Assembly (NCBI GenBank): GCA_024195265.1 | Contig: JAJLRJ010000002.1 | Coordinates: 20,071,070 to 20,135,069, forward strand | Length of the DNA: 64,000 nucleotides | From: Dendrophyllia cribrosa | Lineage: Eukaryota > Cnidaria > Anthozoa > Scleractinia > Dendrophylliidae | Direction of reading: 5' to 3' | In this document: positions 1 through 10,403 of the stretch, in pieces | How positions within the stretch are numbered: the stretch's first letter is position 1 | How the letters are laid out: the number at the start of each line of letters is the position of its first letter | The notes under the pieces: model-generated | What the model was told of the DNA's origin: nothing | What the model saw: the letters and a program-made list of their open reading frames with translations, nothing else | The model's database searches: none | Made by a program: the position numbers and the translations under genes

Positions 1-1905
1 TGCTATGAAGTCAAATCCGGTGATGTTCCTGTTTCTGTCAGAGGCAGATTACGTAAATGTATTCAGTTTTGGAAGGATATTGGCGCGTCGCCTTTTATTC
101 TCGGCGTTATAGAATTTGGCTACAAATTACCGTTGCTGCAAATTCCACCGCCTTTTGTTGCTGCGAATAGTAATTCGGCACTTCGGGAATCTGTTTTTGT
201 AGACGGTGCCATTAGCGACCTCCTTAATTTGGAATGTATCACTGAGGTTTTCGTGCCTCCTGCAATTATCAATCCATTGTCTGTTTCCATTCAGAAATCG
301 GGGAAAAAGCGCCTGATCTTGGATCTTCGACACGTCAACCAGTATCTTTTCAAATCCAAGTTTCGATGTGAAGATGTTTCTATTGCAAAGCAAGTGCTTA
401 ACTCTGGGGACTTCATGTTTTCCTTCGATCTCAAATCTGGGTACCATCACGTTGACATTTTCCCTGAACACAGGCAATATCTGTCGTTTTCTTGGACATT
501 TTCATCGGGGATTACTAGATATTTTCAGTTTTCAGTTTTGCCCTTTGGTATTAGCTCTGCGCCTTATTTGTTTACCAAGCTTCTTAAACCGTTAGTTGAG
601 AAATGGAGATCCGAAGGCAAGTCGATTGTTGTTTTTCTGGATGACGGATTGGGGGCTGCTCCGAATTATATTAAGGCAAAAATTTCAAGTTTGTCAGTGC
701 ATGCTGATTTATTGAAGTCTGGCTTTGTCCCTAATGAAGAGAAATCGCTTTGGGAGCCAACTCAAGTTATCACCTGGCTGGGGACTGTTATTGACACTTC
801 TAAATGTCTCATTTCTGCTACGCCAAGAAGAATACAGTCTCTGTCGGAAGATTTATCCTGTCTTTTGGACTCTAGCAACCCCCCTCACCAGACTCGGGTG
901 CGCAAGCTCGCCAGCGTCTGCGGTAAAATTATTTCCCTTGGAAATTGTGTTGGCAACGTAGCCAGGCTTATGACTAGAAATATTTTCGCTGTTATCCATA
1001 CCGCTGAGACTTGGAATTCGTCTGTTTCTTTGACGCCCGAATGCGTGGATGAATTAAATTTCTGGAAGCTTAATGTCGCTCACATTAACGGTGTGCCTCT
1101 GTGGCCTATTAAGCGTAAGCCCTCGAAGATTGTTTATTCTGATGCGTCTAATTCCGCTTGCGGCAGTTTCATAGATCTTGAAGGCAAAATTTTTCACCAG
1201 AATTGGTCTGACTTCGAGAGGTCGCAAAGTTCTACGTTTCGTGAGCTCCTTGCAGCGTTTTTGTCTCTGCAAGCGTTTATTGATTCACTCCGTGCCCAGA
1301 CTGTCGTTTGGTACACCGATAATCAGAATGTTGTGCGTATCGTGAACATTGGCTCCAAGGTTCCGGCTCTGCAGTGGATAGCTCTGGATATTCATCGCAT
1401 CTGTCTTCGTGCCTCGATTAGTGTCGATGTTCAGTGGATTCCTAGGGATCACAACACTTTTGCCGACGACATCAGCAAGCTAGTTGATCTTGATGATTAC
1501 TCCATCAATGACGATGTTTTCCATTCTCTAGACGAGCGTCGGGGTCCTCACTCCTGTGACAGATTTGCTTCTTGTTACAACGCCAAGCTTCCGAAATTCA
1601 ACACCAGATTTTATCAGCAAGGTACCTCCGGCGTTAATGCCTTTGCGCAGGATTGGGCCTATGACAACAACTGGCTCTGCCCTCCTGTTTGTCTAACGTG
1701 TAAAGTTCTTGCCCACATGCAGGTTTGCAATGCAGCTGGTACTCTCGTGGTTCCCCTTTGGAGATCTGCGCATTTTTGGCCTCGATTATGCTTCGATGGT
1801 TTGCATTGGAGTAGTTTCGTCCATGACTGGATCATGCTTCCTGACTCCCAAATTTGTTTGTCCGGGGCAAAGCTAAGAATTCAATCTTCGGTCGCGGTAC
1901 CCTAG
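1..1905 (+). CDS. reverse transcriptase-RNase H polyprotein, 5'-partial
   Basis: The frame is open from base 1 to the stop at 1903-1905 (634 codons), so the protein starts upstream. It copies element RNA into cDNA and removes the RNA strand. The first 45 codons include a GRL..C..FW.DIGA..FIL block typical of DIRS-group RT N-termini. RT motif A reads FDLKSGYHH (about codon 142), the B region is LPFGISSAPY, and motif C is FLDDG (about codon 213), with F in place of the usual Y of YxDD. RNase H follows: YSDAS (about 379), YTDNQN (about 439) and HNTFADD (about 484). The last 100 residues (FNTRF...AFAQDW, then P.W.SA.FWP) match the conserved tail of DIRS/Ngaro pol proteins. No frameshift is seen. 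Confidence 0.9.
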   Translation, partial: CYEVKSGDVPVSVRGRLRKCIQFWKDIGASPFILGVIEFGYKLPLLQIPPPFVAANSNSALRESVFVDGAISDLLNLECITEVFVPPAIINPLSVSIQKSGKKRLILDLRHVNQYLFKSKFRCEDVSIAKQVLNSGDFMFSFDLKSGYHHVDIFPEHRQYLSFSWTFSSGITRYFQFSVLPFGISSAPYLFTKLLKPLVEKWRSEGKSIVVFLDDGLGAAPNYIKAKISSLSVHADLLKSGFVPNEEKSLWEPTQVITWLGTVIDTSKCLISATPRRIQSLSEDLSCLLDSSNPPHQTRVRKLASVCGKIISLGNCVGNVARLMTRNIFAVIHTAETWNSSVSLTPECVDELNFWKLNVAHINGVPLWPIKRKPSKIVYSDASNSACGSFIDLEGKIFHQNWSDFERSQSSTFRELLAAFLSLQAFIDSLRAQTVVWYTDNQNVVRIVNIGSKVPALQWIALDIHRICLRASISVDVQWIPRDHNTFADDISKLVDLDDYSINDDVFHSLDERRGPHSCDRFASCYNAKLPKFNTRFYQQGTSGVNAFAQDWAYDNNWLCPPVCLTCKVLAHMQVCNAAGTLVVPLWRSAHFWPRLCFDGLHWSSFVHDWIMLPDSQICLSGAKLRIQSSVAVP

Positions 1906-2566
1906 CATTTCCCTCGGTGGCGCTGCGTATCGACTTTAGAATTCCGCCCAGGCAAGGGTCTGTTCTCGTTTGTGAGGCTTTTCGAGTTCCGGACGTCTAG
2001 ATATTTCATAGTATACTTGCAACTTGGTGCTTACATGTTTTTGTTTACTTGGATGGGCTAGATGCCCTTTTCACCCATGGTGGGTTTAGTATGAGAGGCT
2101 GTTGTTTATTTATATCGTATGCAACTCGATGTTGCAGAGACTTTGGGGTCTTAAGTTTTTAACCCTTGGTGGGACAGTACCCTTGATGGGTTATCTGTTA
2201 CGATTGTTGTGTAATATTCACCCTTAGTGGGACAGTACCCTTGATGGGTTATATATTTTCCCTAGTGGCACAGTACCCTTGATGGGTTTTTTTGTTTTTT
2301 TTTGATATCCGCCCTTGTTGAGCTGTCGTTTGTGTTTATTTTTTCCTCATATACGAGTTTTGTTGTGAAATTGATTTTCTTACAGAAACGCTTGTGTATT
2401 TGACGCATTTTCGCCTTTTATGCAATTAAATTGTTGACTATTTCTTCTTTACTTTACAGAGCCCTGTTAGTTTTGTATTGTTATTGTTTGTTATTTGTTT
2501 TCTTTTTGTTTTCGGTTTTTTCTTTTAGACATTTTTACTACAGATTTCTGGTGTACATCTTCTCCG
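1906..2566 (+). repeat. spacer between RT and recombinase ORFs with short tandem repeat
   Basis: No ORF of note. Three imperfect copies of a GTGG(G/C)ACAGTACCCTTG block lie at about 2163, 2221 and 2260, with a related GGTGGGTTTAG stretch near 2078. A pyrimidine-rich tract ending TTTACTTTACAG (to 2460) is a plausible 3' splice site, so the recombinase may be expressed from a spliced RNA. That is inference from the motif only. Confidence 0.6.
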
Positions 2567-3535
2567 ATGTCGCATGAGGTTGCCTCCTTACTGGAAAAGC
2601 TCAAGACAACAGTTATTGCTTCCAGGGCCCCCGGTACTTCTTCGAACTATACGAGGATGTTCAACAGATGGAGGTCTTTTGCTACAGAGCGCCTTGGTAT
2701 CGTTGCAGTTTTTCCTGTGGAGCCCATCAGTTGTGCTTTGTTTCTGCAGTATCTGCTGGATTCAACCAATTCCGTTTCTTCGATCCACTGCGCGTTCTAC
2801 GCGTTCAAATGGTTGCATGATCTTGCTGGCGTTCCTTCCCCTACTTCACATCCTACAGTGATTGCAGTCAAAGAAGGAGCGGTCCGTCTCGCGTCGTCTC
2901 CTGTCAGTCATCGGAAAGAGCCACTTGAGGTTGCGCATCTCAGGAAACTAATGGATAAGACTGATCTGAATGATCTTTTGCAGCTGCGTAGTTTAGTTAT
3001 GTTTGTCTTAGCCTTTTCAGGTTTTTTAAGATTTTCTGAATTGTCACTTATTCGTGCTAAAGATATTAAGTTTAGTGATGGCTTTATTTCTATTTTTATT
3101 GAGAAGAGCAAAACGGACCAGTTAAGGGATGGTCAGTCAGTTGTAATCGTTAAGTCTTGTTCTAGCCTGTGCCCCGTGGCTTTGCTTAGATTATATATCA
3201 ATTCGTCCCATATTTCATTGGATTCAGATGAGTATATTTTTAGACCTATCTCGGCTTCTAAAAGTTGCAAGCGTTTGGTGTCAGTTAACAAGCCTTTAAG
3301 CTATTCTACTTACAGGGAATCTTTCAAGAAATCCTTTCGTGACATTGTCCCGGATATTACTAGCTTCAGTACTCACTCTGCAAGGTCAGGTGGTGCAACG
3401 TCTGCTGCGAAATCTGGAGTTCCTGATAGAAATTTCCAGCGTCATGGCCGTTGGGCTTCGGTTTCCGCCAAGAACACTTATGTTAAAGACTCTTTAGCTA
3501 GTAGATTAGATGTTTCTAAGTCATTGTCACTTTAG
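2567..3535 (+). CDS. tyrosine recombinase of the retroelement
   Basis: Predicted 322 residues from the first ATG (2567). An upstream extension of the frame lacks an ATG and reads as low-complexity F/L, so this start is preferred. The enzyme integrates circular cDNA by strand exchange without target-site duplication. An N-terminal SAM-like domain (about 1-110) precedes the catalytic domain. The first catalytic Arg is in FLRFSEL (about 154), the H-x-x-R motif is HSAR (about 271-274), GRW follows at about 298, and the nucleophile Tyr is in NTYVKD (about 305). The active-site set is complete. It lies in a different frame from RT-RNase H, 660 bp downstream, on the same strand. Confidence 0.88.
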   Translation: MSHEVASLLEKLKTTVIASRAPGTSSNYTRMFNRWRSFATERLGIVAVFPVEPISCALFLQYLLDSTNSVSSIHCAFYAFKWLHDLAGVPSPTSHPTVIAVKEGAVRLASSPVSHRKEPLEVAHLRKLMDKTDLNDLLQLRSLVMFVLAFSGFLRFSELSLIRAKDIKFSDGFISIFIEKSKTDQLRDGQSVVIVKSCSSLCPVALLRLYINSSHISLDSDEYIFRPISASKSCKRLVSVNKPLSYSTYRESFKKSFRDIVPDITSFSTHSARSGGATSAAKSGVPDRNFQRHGRWASVSAKNTYVKDSLASRLDVSKSLSL

Positions 3536-3562
3536 CTCAAGCCCTTTCTTTTATCTCTATCG

Positions 3563-4152
3563 GTGGCTTGGCTGGCACACGCGCCCATATCTGACAACTG
3601 TTGTTTTCTGTGTACCGGTTGAGTAGTGGAGGCAAAATATGTAATTTGTGATTACACCGTACTATCATAAATTACTATTTTGCCGGCACGTATCAGGGGT
3701 CTGGGGAGGGTGTTAGCGCCAGTGAGTAATGGGATTCGAGTTTGTAATTTGGAGCCGTTAGTAAGGTGTGACATTCTACGGTCAGCCTTCGCAGTGCTAG
3801 GTTCACTTTCGTTTTGTTTTCATTTATTTCTAATCAGGTTTAACTATGCTTAGCTATTGTTAATTGCGTGTTTATGGATGTTTATAGTTTAGTTTAGTTT
3901 TTACCATACCCTAAAACCCCAAGGGTTGCATCACTGCTTTGGTCGGGGGTACACGTTCCCCGTGTTTTTTCCACTTGCTGGTTTTTTGGGGTTTTCGTGT
4001 CCGGCTTTGGTGCTTTAATTTTCGCTAGATGCTTTGTAGTTGTGTTTATTTGCTTATACGATTAATAAATGGCACTGTGGCTTGGCTGGCACACGCGCCC
4101 ATATCTGACAACTGTTGTTTTCTGTGTACCGGTTGAGTAGTGGAGGCAAAAT
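3563..4152 (+). repeat. split direct repeats at the 3' end of the retroelement
   Basis: Bases 3563-3638 and 4077-4152 are identical over 76 bp (offset 514), beginning GTGGCTTGGCTGGCACACG and ending GGAGGCAAAAT. The 438 bp between them would be the A2 segment. The second copy marks the element boundary; DNA after 4152 is unrelated and AT-rich. Confidence 0.85.
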
Positions 4153-6025
4153 GGTATGAACTTATTACGTTAAGATTCAATAACTCTAATAATGTTGTTT
4201 TCTCGTTTTTTTTTTTTCAAATGTAATAGTTTTATTAAGCTAAATAACTTAAATGAATCGTGTACTCTGATTGGTCAAGGAAAATTTACTGATTTGCCCA
4301 TGGGTGCATACTGACGCATGTTAGCGTGCGTTAAGGCTGGTACGTGTACGTGATTCCCGATCAAATCCACACTCGTCTATTACTTTCCAAACCGTGAATT
4401 ATTTCTGTTACATTGAAAATACTACTTTTAAAAGCAATGAAATCAGTAAAAATAGACATTAAGTAATACTCCACATGCAAACTACCGTAAACTTCATTGT
4501 TCTGCGGCATTGGCTCTTTCTCACATAGAATATCTTTGGTTTCAAGAATGGAGGAGGGGCTGATGGTTCATAATTAAATTTCAGTATAAAAATTAAGAAA
4601 ATCCATTTGCGTCAAATAAATTTTAGGAAATGTTCGTGCTTAACCAATCAGAATAGCAGAAGACAATAGCTAATAATTTTGCTTCTTTGATGAAGTTACC
4701 CAAATACAATATCTTTTAAAAAATTGCATGTTGTGCGATTGGGTCTCAAATTACTTGAAACCTTAAAAAAATTAGACAAAATGCACTTTGAACCTTAACT
4801 TTTTAGCTATTTTTGAGTCTAGGCCAATGAGATCACTAGTTGTAACAATGAAAAAAGTTGACATACCATCGTGTATTGCCGTTCAGCACATTCCTTCTTA
4901 TGCGGATCATTACTCAACAATGACACGCATTCCACAGTACATAATCCAAACAAGTCCAGTCCCGAAGTCCAAATTTTTTTTTTAATCCGATAGGTTGCAG
5001 TACTGACGCCGTTTTTCCGTGTGTTTCTATTGTTCTTTCTTAGACAGATACGAAGACATGCACGTCAGTACCAGAACTGAAAAGAGATACTTTTTCTGTG
5101 TTTAGAGTATATTATAAAACAAACGGTAAAAACCATAGCTGTGCACTAGCGAGTTATGCTTCCGTGTAAGGGGAGGCTTCCCTCCCAGGATTAAACCCTT
5201 ATCCTTTTACATATTAACCTTTATAAGAATGATACCCCTTTCACTATATGTAAGAAACATTTGTAATCGTTTCCTATACCTCAAGAACCAACTGGCATAA
5301 GATCGTCGCATACGGGGTGACATACATAAACGCTGTGAAACGGGAAAATTAAAAGAACTGTATTTTTGCCAACGAGAGCGAACGAAGGTGAGAAATATAT
5401 GAGAGCACGAGAAAAGCCCCTGGCACCCAGGATAATATTATTTACGGCTGCAAGCGTGATCTTTACGTTTACTTTCTGCCAAGTCTTTGCTACCCTTTCC
5501 AATACGTAGATATATTTGCTACGCTTTTAGTTCACAGTATGTTTTTCAGACGCTTTCAAATACTAAAACGTTCATTTTAGCTGTCCATTCGTACACTGTG
5601 AGAGCGAAAAGGGGAACCCCTTCGGACGAAGTCTCACGTGTAAACCACTATATTGAGAACCACACGGGGGAGTAATGATGCACTTGGGAGGGGCTGCTAA
5701 GCTGTCAAGAAGCTAGAGTTGCACTCAGCGACTGTAAACGTTTCTGTTTGTTCTGAATAACCCTTATTAAAACCTTTAGAAAACCTAATATAAACCAAGC
5801 GTTTAAGATTTGTTACCTAGGGGACGAGAAATAACAATATTTACTTTCAAAATTGCGACGTATATAATTATAATGTTTGTTATGATTAAAAGTCAAGGGT
5901 GGTTTCAGGCCATTGCAGTTTAATGAGAATTTTGAAATCGTCCAGCCTTCAATTTTCTTATTGTTACTTTCTTTATCTGAACAGAAGAGTTAATGTAACA
6001 CCGAATTTTACTTTTTACATTTCAG
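4153..6025. other. AT-rich stretch without a supported gene
   Basis: Short ORFs here (for example 4788-4985 and 5281-5502) have no recognisable motifs and no consistent splice context. The stretch must contain the upstream exon(s), promoter and 5'UTR of the cGLR-like gene at 6026, but I cannot place them. A pyrimidine-rich tract precedes the acceptor AG at 6024-6025. Confidence 0.5.
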
Positions 6026-7453
6026 CCCACCTGTTTCCCTGTCGCTTGTGGCCACAGAAGGTGTGTATTTACTGGCAGAAGCTCCAAATCTCTTCAAGAA
6101 ATCCTTTTGTTGGTTGGAAAGAAAATTCCAACAGAGGAGGAACTCCATCAGGTGAAAAGTAAAGCTCTACCTTATTTGCACGACATCAAGGCTGAGCTCG
6201 AAAAGACCATGAAAGGAAGAAACTTTCACTTCATCTTTTCAGGAAGCGTAGTCGAGAGATTTGGAATGCCGTTGATGTTGTCGGATAAAACCTGTGCGGC
6301 TTTTAGCCTTGGTCCACTACATACTGATCTAGACGTCATGATCTGCTCCACGTCAGATAAAGCTTCTTTTTCTGGTCAAGGGAACATTCTTGTTAAACCT
6401 CTTTTTACCGATGGTGTTGGATTTACCGGATACGCCAAACTCACCACTCTTACTCCTGCTTTCGAAGCACCGGTTTCAATCAGCTCAAGACACACCATGA
6501 ATAGTGTCAAAACTGCTGTTAACAATGCCCCTATAGCCAATCTTCCTGGTAAACCCTGCTGTGTTTTGGCTCCCAAAATACAACTCGATTCCAAAGGACC
6601 AGCACTGAAGATTCGCATTCCTGCCCTCTTCGAGGTGGACATCACATTTTGTATACATTGCCCTCATGAGTGGCCGATTACCAGTGACTGGCCTTCTCGA
6701 CCAAGATACTGGCCGAGTCTGGTTGATGTACAGAGGATAATGTCACTTGGCTGTCATCTAGTGGCAAAGCCGGCACCAAGCGACAAAGACCAAGGAAGCT
6801 GGAGATTCTCTTTCTCTTTGGCAGAACTCGAGCTTTCTAAACTCGTGCCAGACGTGGCAAGGAAATGCTACTTGGCCTTGAAAATCATCTTAAGGGACCA
6901 TCTTCAACCAGTTGTCCCTGAAATCGGTTCATACCACATTAAAACTATTTTTCTTAATACAGTAGAGAAATTACCAGTTGGCTTCTGGGTAGAGGATAAC
7001 ATCGAAGAGTGTTTTCTGACATTATTGGCGGAGCTTCAATTTGCTCTGGGATCAATGAAATGCACACATCACTGGTTCAGTTCCGTCAATTTGTTTTCAA
7101 TCAAGGCCGCTAAAAAGCTTCAGCTGCTTGCGAAGAAAGTGCGAAGAATCCAAAAGGATCCGTCTCCATTTGTCTTGGATGATGGTTGCTGTTGCCTTTC
7201 GTCGTGTTGTGTCCGTGTGCCGCCGGACGACTTTACCCGCCGGGGAAGTCAAGAAATTCTAATCGATTACGATGAGATTGCCATATGTGTATGTGACAAT
7301 GAAAATGCGATTACACGAGTACAGGATCCCAGGAATCTTTCATTTCAGTCACCTGTGAACGAGCCTATGATGCCCAATGTAACGGACATCAGTTTATCTC
7401 CCAATGAAGAAAAAACTTTTCTCCCAGAAGGAGCACGGGCTTTGTCCAGATGA
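6026..7453 (+). CDS. cGAS-like receptor / Mab-21 domain nucleotidyltransferase (main 3' exon)
   Basis: A strong acceptor (TTTTTACATTTCAG, AG at 6024-6025) opens a 475-codon exon ending at the stop 7451-7453. No ATG lies near the 5' edge, so earlier exons are missing. The product is a nucleotidyltransferase-fold protein. The GS motif is FSGSVVERFG (about codon 70). The metal-binding D-x-D lies in TDLDVMI (about 100). The third acidic residue is in FEVDITFCI (about 201). The Mab-21 C-lobe shows WRFSFSLAE (about 259), then RKCYLALKIIL and YHIKTIFLNTVEKLP. All three acidic positions are kept, so catalysis is plausible. In cGLRs this means making a (cyclic) nucleotide second messenger on sensing nucleic acid in the cytosol. 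The tail after about codon 365 is Cys-rich (CCCLSSCC) and then polar, with no recognised domain. Ligand and product cannot be predicted from sequence. A catalytically silent Mab-21 paralogue is less likely. Confidence 0.8.
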   Translation, partial: PTCFPVACGHRRCVFTGRSSKSLQEILLLVGKKIPTEEELHQVKSKALPYLHDIKAELEKTMKGRNFHFIFSGSVVERFGMPLMLSDKTCAAFSLGPLHTDLDVMICSTSDKASFSGQGNILVKPLFTDGVGFTGYAKLTTLTPAFEAPVSISSRHTMNSVKTAVNNAPIANLPGKPCCVLAPKIQLDSKGPALKIRIPALFEVDITFCIHCPHEWPITSDWPSRPRYWPSLVDVQRIMSLGCHLVAKPAPSDKDQGSWRFSFSLAELELSKLVPDVARKCYLALKIILRDHLQPVVPEIGSYHIKTIFLNTVEKLPVGFWVEDNIEECFLTLLAELQFALGSMKCTHHWFSSVNLFSIKAAKKLQLLAKKVRRIQKDPSPFVLDDGCCCLSSCCVRVPPDDFTRRGSQEILIDYDEIAICVCDNENAITRVQDPRNLSFQSPVNEPMMPNVTDISLSPNEEKTFLPEGARALSR

Positions 7454-8296
7454 AGATAAAGTGGATGCATTTGGACCCTAGTGGAGTTTCTCTCTCTTAT
7501 TCAGGATGCGTAACGTGACGGAAAAAAAAAGTGCATCATCATAAGGAGAACAGTTATATATAATGAAGTGACCACTGAAAAACTTATACATTTTTTGAAA
7601 TATTGAGAATATGGCATTGCGTGGACTGTCTTGCTCTGGCTTGCTTGGATGAATTGGACATGTTTGAGAAAAAACAACAATGATATTCCCAAAGACAGCA
7701 AAATGTAAACGTGATCTGCGAAAATAATATTCGGAGAAATTAAACTCTAGCGAAAAGAAAAATCCGCAAAAATTATTCCATTTATTCAGATCAATGAATT
7801 TCAATTAAGTGACCTTAAATTGATTCCAAACTCGTCTTTGCAACTGCAACTGATAACGAAGAGTCCCTGTGGTCTCTGGGTAAACGTTATAATTTTAGAC
7901 AACAAAACCATCTCTTGCCTAAAAGCAAACAATGGATGGCTGCTGTACATGGGAACTGTCCGGTTTACAAAAATGGGTCGTCCGAAGGGACACCATTTTT
8001 AAGGGAATAATAGAAGGGTTGCTGTTCTTGTATTTGTAAAAATCAAGCAGACATGGTGAGGTGCGTACGTCAAATACCGTACAGGAACTTGCCCGAGATC
8101 TGCGAAAATTTGTTCCCAGCGGTAAAGTCTGAAACTCTAGTTGGCGAAAATGGGTTTCCGCGAAACGCCAAAAAATCGGCAATCGGCGAAATTAAACTCC
8201 CGCGAAAATTTCATGCCGCACGGTATCTAAAAGGAACTTTTAGAAATAATCTTTCCAACAAGGTAAAGCAAAGAAAAATCCCGACGGCCTTTTAAC
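7454..8296. other. 3' flank of the cGLR-like gene, no gene seen
   Basis: AT-rich DNA that probably includes the 3'UTR. No canonical AATAAA sits close to the stop codon. Short ORFs on both strands have no features. Confidence 0.5.
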
Positions 8297-8860
8297 GAGA
8301 GCTTTCATCTGTTAGGCCCTAGAGTATCAATTTATTCTTAATTTCTTTGCTATTATTTTTTTATTAGTTGCTCGGCTTTCATGTAGAACAGCAACTGTGA
8401 CTTAGAGCTTTCATGTAGAACAAGTTTCAAGTAGAACAGTGACTTAGAGCTTTCATCTGTTAGGCCCTAGAGTATCAATTTATTTTTAATTTCTTTGCTA
8501 TTCTCACTGCATACATAATTAGCGCATCGCGGAATTTGATTTTAATCCTTCAAATTCCACCACGCTTTCATGCCTCGGGGAGGGCATGATGCTTTGCGGT
8601 CTCTTTGTTTAAATTCCCAGTGTTTGCGCCAGCCAGTGTCATTTTGCCGGCGTTCCGGTGGAGGAAGCCTTTGTCGCCCCACCCTCCTCCCCTGGTGCCG
8701 GTTGACGGGGCTACCCTTGTTGCCCGCTGCATACCTTAGCTGCCACAGTAGTCGCGGACTCCTCTCATAACTTAGTCACCGCGATGTGGCAATTGTATGC
8801 AGTGAGGATAGATTACTATTATTTTTATTAGTTGCTCGGCTTTCATGTAGAACTGTGACT
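8297..8860. repeat. duplicated segment, second copy interrupted by a 314-bp MITE
   Basis: A segment beginning GAGCTTTCATCTGTTAGGCC is present at 8297-8388 and again from 8447. In the first copy, TTTCTTTGCTATT runs directly into ATTTTTTTATTAG. In the second, the same junction is split by about 314 bp (8498-8811), and the sequence resumes near 8817 with TTTTTATTAGTTGCTCGG. The first copy is therefore an empty site for the insertion. Confidence 0.75.
8498..8811. mobile_element. MITE with about 30-bp terminal inverted repeats
   Basis: The left end CTATTCTCACTGCATACA is matched, inverted, by the right end TGTATGCAGTGAGGATAG. Similarity extends inward to CATCGCGG on the left and CCGCGATG on the right. 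The interior is GC-richer than its surroundings and codes for nothing recognisable. Its insertion is supported by the uninterrupted copy at 8297-8388. The target duplication is unclear because both flanks are AT-rich. Confidence 0.65.
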
Positions 8861-9364
8861 TAGGTCACTGATGGAACACCAAGGGGCGTCCTGGAAAAAG
8901 TCATTGTTTTGTCTTTGTGAGCGTCCTGAAAAAAATAAAACCATTAGGGAGTTCTCACCTGCCACCCCCTCCCATAATTAATGACCATTCACTAAATGGG
9001 GGACATAGAACCACTTGCGATTTTTCTATTTTTCCTTTTGGTAACCATGACAACACATTTCATCTACTATTTACCCATTTTCCTTTAGAACGAAAGTAAA
9101 TCGATTACCTATATGCAACACAATGTATGTTTGACCTTTTTATTGTTTCAGTGTGCCATCGTGAGTTTAGAGTTAGAAGATTTTAAAACAAATTTCAATT
9201 CCAGGAGGATATTCAGTGCGTCTACGCTCCTTAATCATTATTGCGACTTCCCTTCTTAGTTCAAATTGGAAGTTTTCACGGTCTCCGAGATAAGTTTCTC
9301 GATATTTGAAACCTCTGACAAAGCCCAATTACTTCCCCATTCAGAGAATCCTTGGTTCACCGTG
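8861..9364. other. no gene seen
   Basis: AT-rich DNA between the duplicated repeat and the degenerate Gypsy remnant. No motif or repeat was identified. Confidence 0.45.
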
Positions 9365-10403
9365 TTAATCGTCCGTTGACGTGTCCAAAAACTGAATTTC
9401 ACGACATGTTATCTGCACAGGGTGCGTGACTGTGTTGTTGTAGTGTAGTTGTATTGGTCTACGTTCTCTCCCTGAACGGTGGGGTCCTGGTTCTTCCGGT
9501 AGCGTGCATTCTGGTTCCGTTAGTACACTGACTACACTGGCGTTGTCTGGTCCATTTGTCCTGTTCACCTTCACTTTTTGAGCGTAGAGAAACAATTTCA
9601 AGACGGTCTAGTCTTTTATTATCATAGTAGTCAGCTGGTTTTACCTTTGCCTCCCTGATTTGTGCGTGGTTACGCCGGACTGCCCTGGTATGAGTGGTAG
9701 GTTCACTAAGCAGAATCTTGGTGCAGGTCTTTCAACTACTTCACAATAGATCCGTGGTTGTTGTTTGTTAGTGGAACTAGCTTTCACGTACATTTTTTTC
9801 CTTTGGAAAACTCTCAGAGCGGTGCCGATGCCTTCTGTTGTACATGTACTGAGCCTTCGATCTGTACCTCCATTTTGCAATGTTTTGCTCTACCAAACTT
9901 GTACAGTAACTCTTAGTTCCTTTGGTGCTCCTTTCCTTTTAGAGGGCCATCCACTTATTGCCATTGTGTGAAGAGCTCCTAGAACAGGGTCTTTGGCGGT
10001 CTCGTGTCTTATTATTTTCAGTGTGTCGGCTGTAACACGATTTCGCGTATAAGATCCATTTCCGCCCATTACAAACAAAATACTTCGCATTCCTGGTCAT
10101 GATCAACAGCGGCTGCACGAGACAAAGTGTTTGCAACATAAAAATCTTTTCTGTTCTTGTACCGCACGGTTAAACTGAAATTTCTGCAATTTAAGCATCA
10201 TCGTTTGCAGCCTTCGAGAAGCATTGTTGAGGGACTTTTTTAATGATTGTTTCCAAAAGCTGGTGGTCTGTATGCACCGTTATGTCTTGCCTTCCCGATG
10301 AAGTGACCCTCCGTTGTAAAAAAGGAAGAATACACATGGTAAATTTTCTAATAGTGGACGTTTTAGGTGACAAACCACGACTTCTCAGCGGGAAGGCGCG
10401 CAA
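9365..10403 (-). pseudogene. degenerate Ty3/Gypsy pol remnant (RNase H to integrase C-terminus)
   Basis: Four short minus-strand frames appear in the order of a Gypsy pol 3' half. 10403-10191 has the RNase H-type block VHTDHQLLETIIKK. 10090-9890 has a DPVLGALHTMAISGWP stretch like the region before the integrase zinc finger. 9880-9641 is a basic Pro-rich stretch. 9601-9365 contains HRSGRERRPIQLHY, like the SGR-x-RRPP tail of Gypsy integrases. The frames are out of register and the integrase core is missing, so this is a broken, deleted copy. No LTR was identified. Confidence 0.6.

Larger units (their letters stand above)
1..4152 (+). mobile_element. Ngaro/DIRS-like tyrosine-recombinase retrotransposon, 5' end outside window
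   Basis: The order is RT-RNase H (1-1905), a 660-bp spacer, a tyrosine recombinase (2567-3535) and a 3' region holding two identical 76-bp copies at 3563-3638 and 4077-4152. A recombinase instead of a DDE integrase places the element in the DIRS/Ngaro/PAT group. The duplicated 76-mer separated by 438 bp fits the B1-A2-B2 part of split direct repeats, which is typical of Ngaro/PAT rather than DIRS1, whose ends are inverted repeats. The A1 copy and any gag-like ORF would lie upstream of base 1. Both coding regions are uninterrupted, so the copy looks young. Confidence 0.85.
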
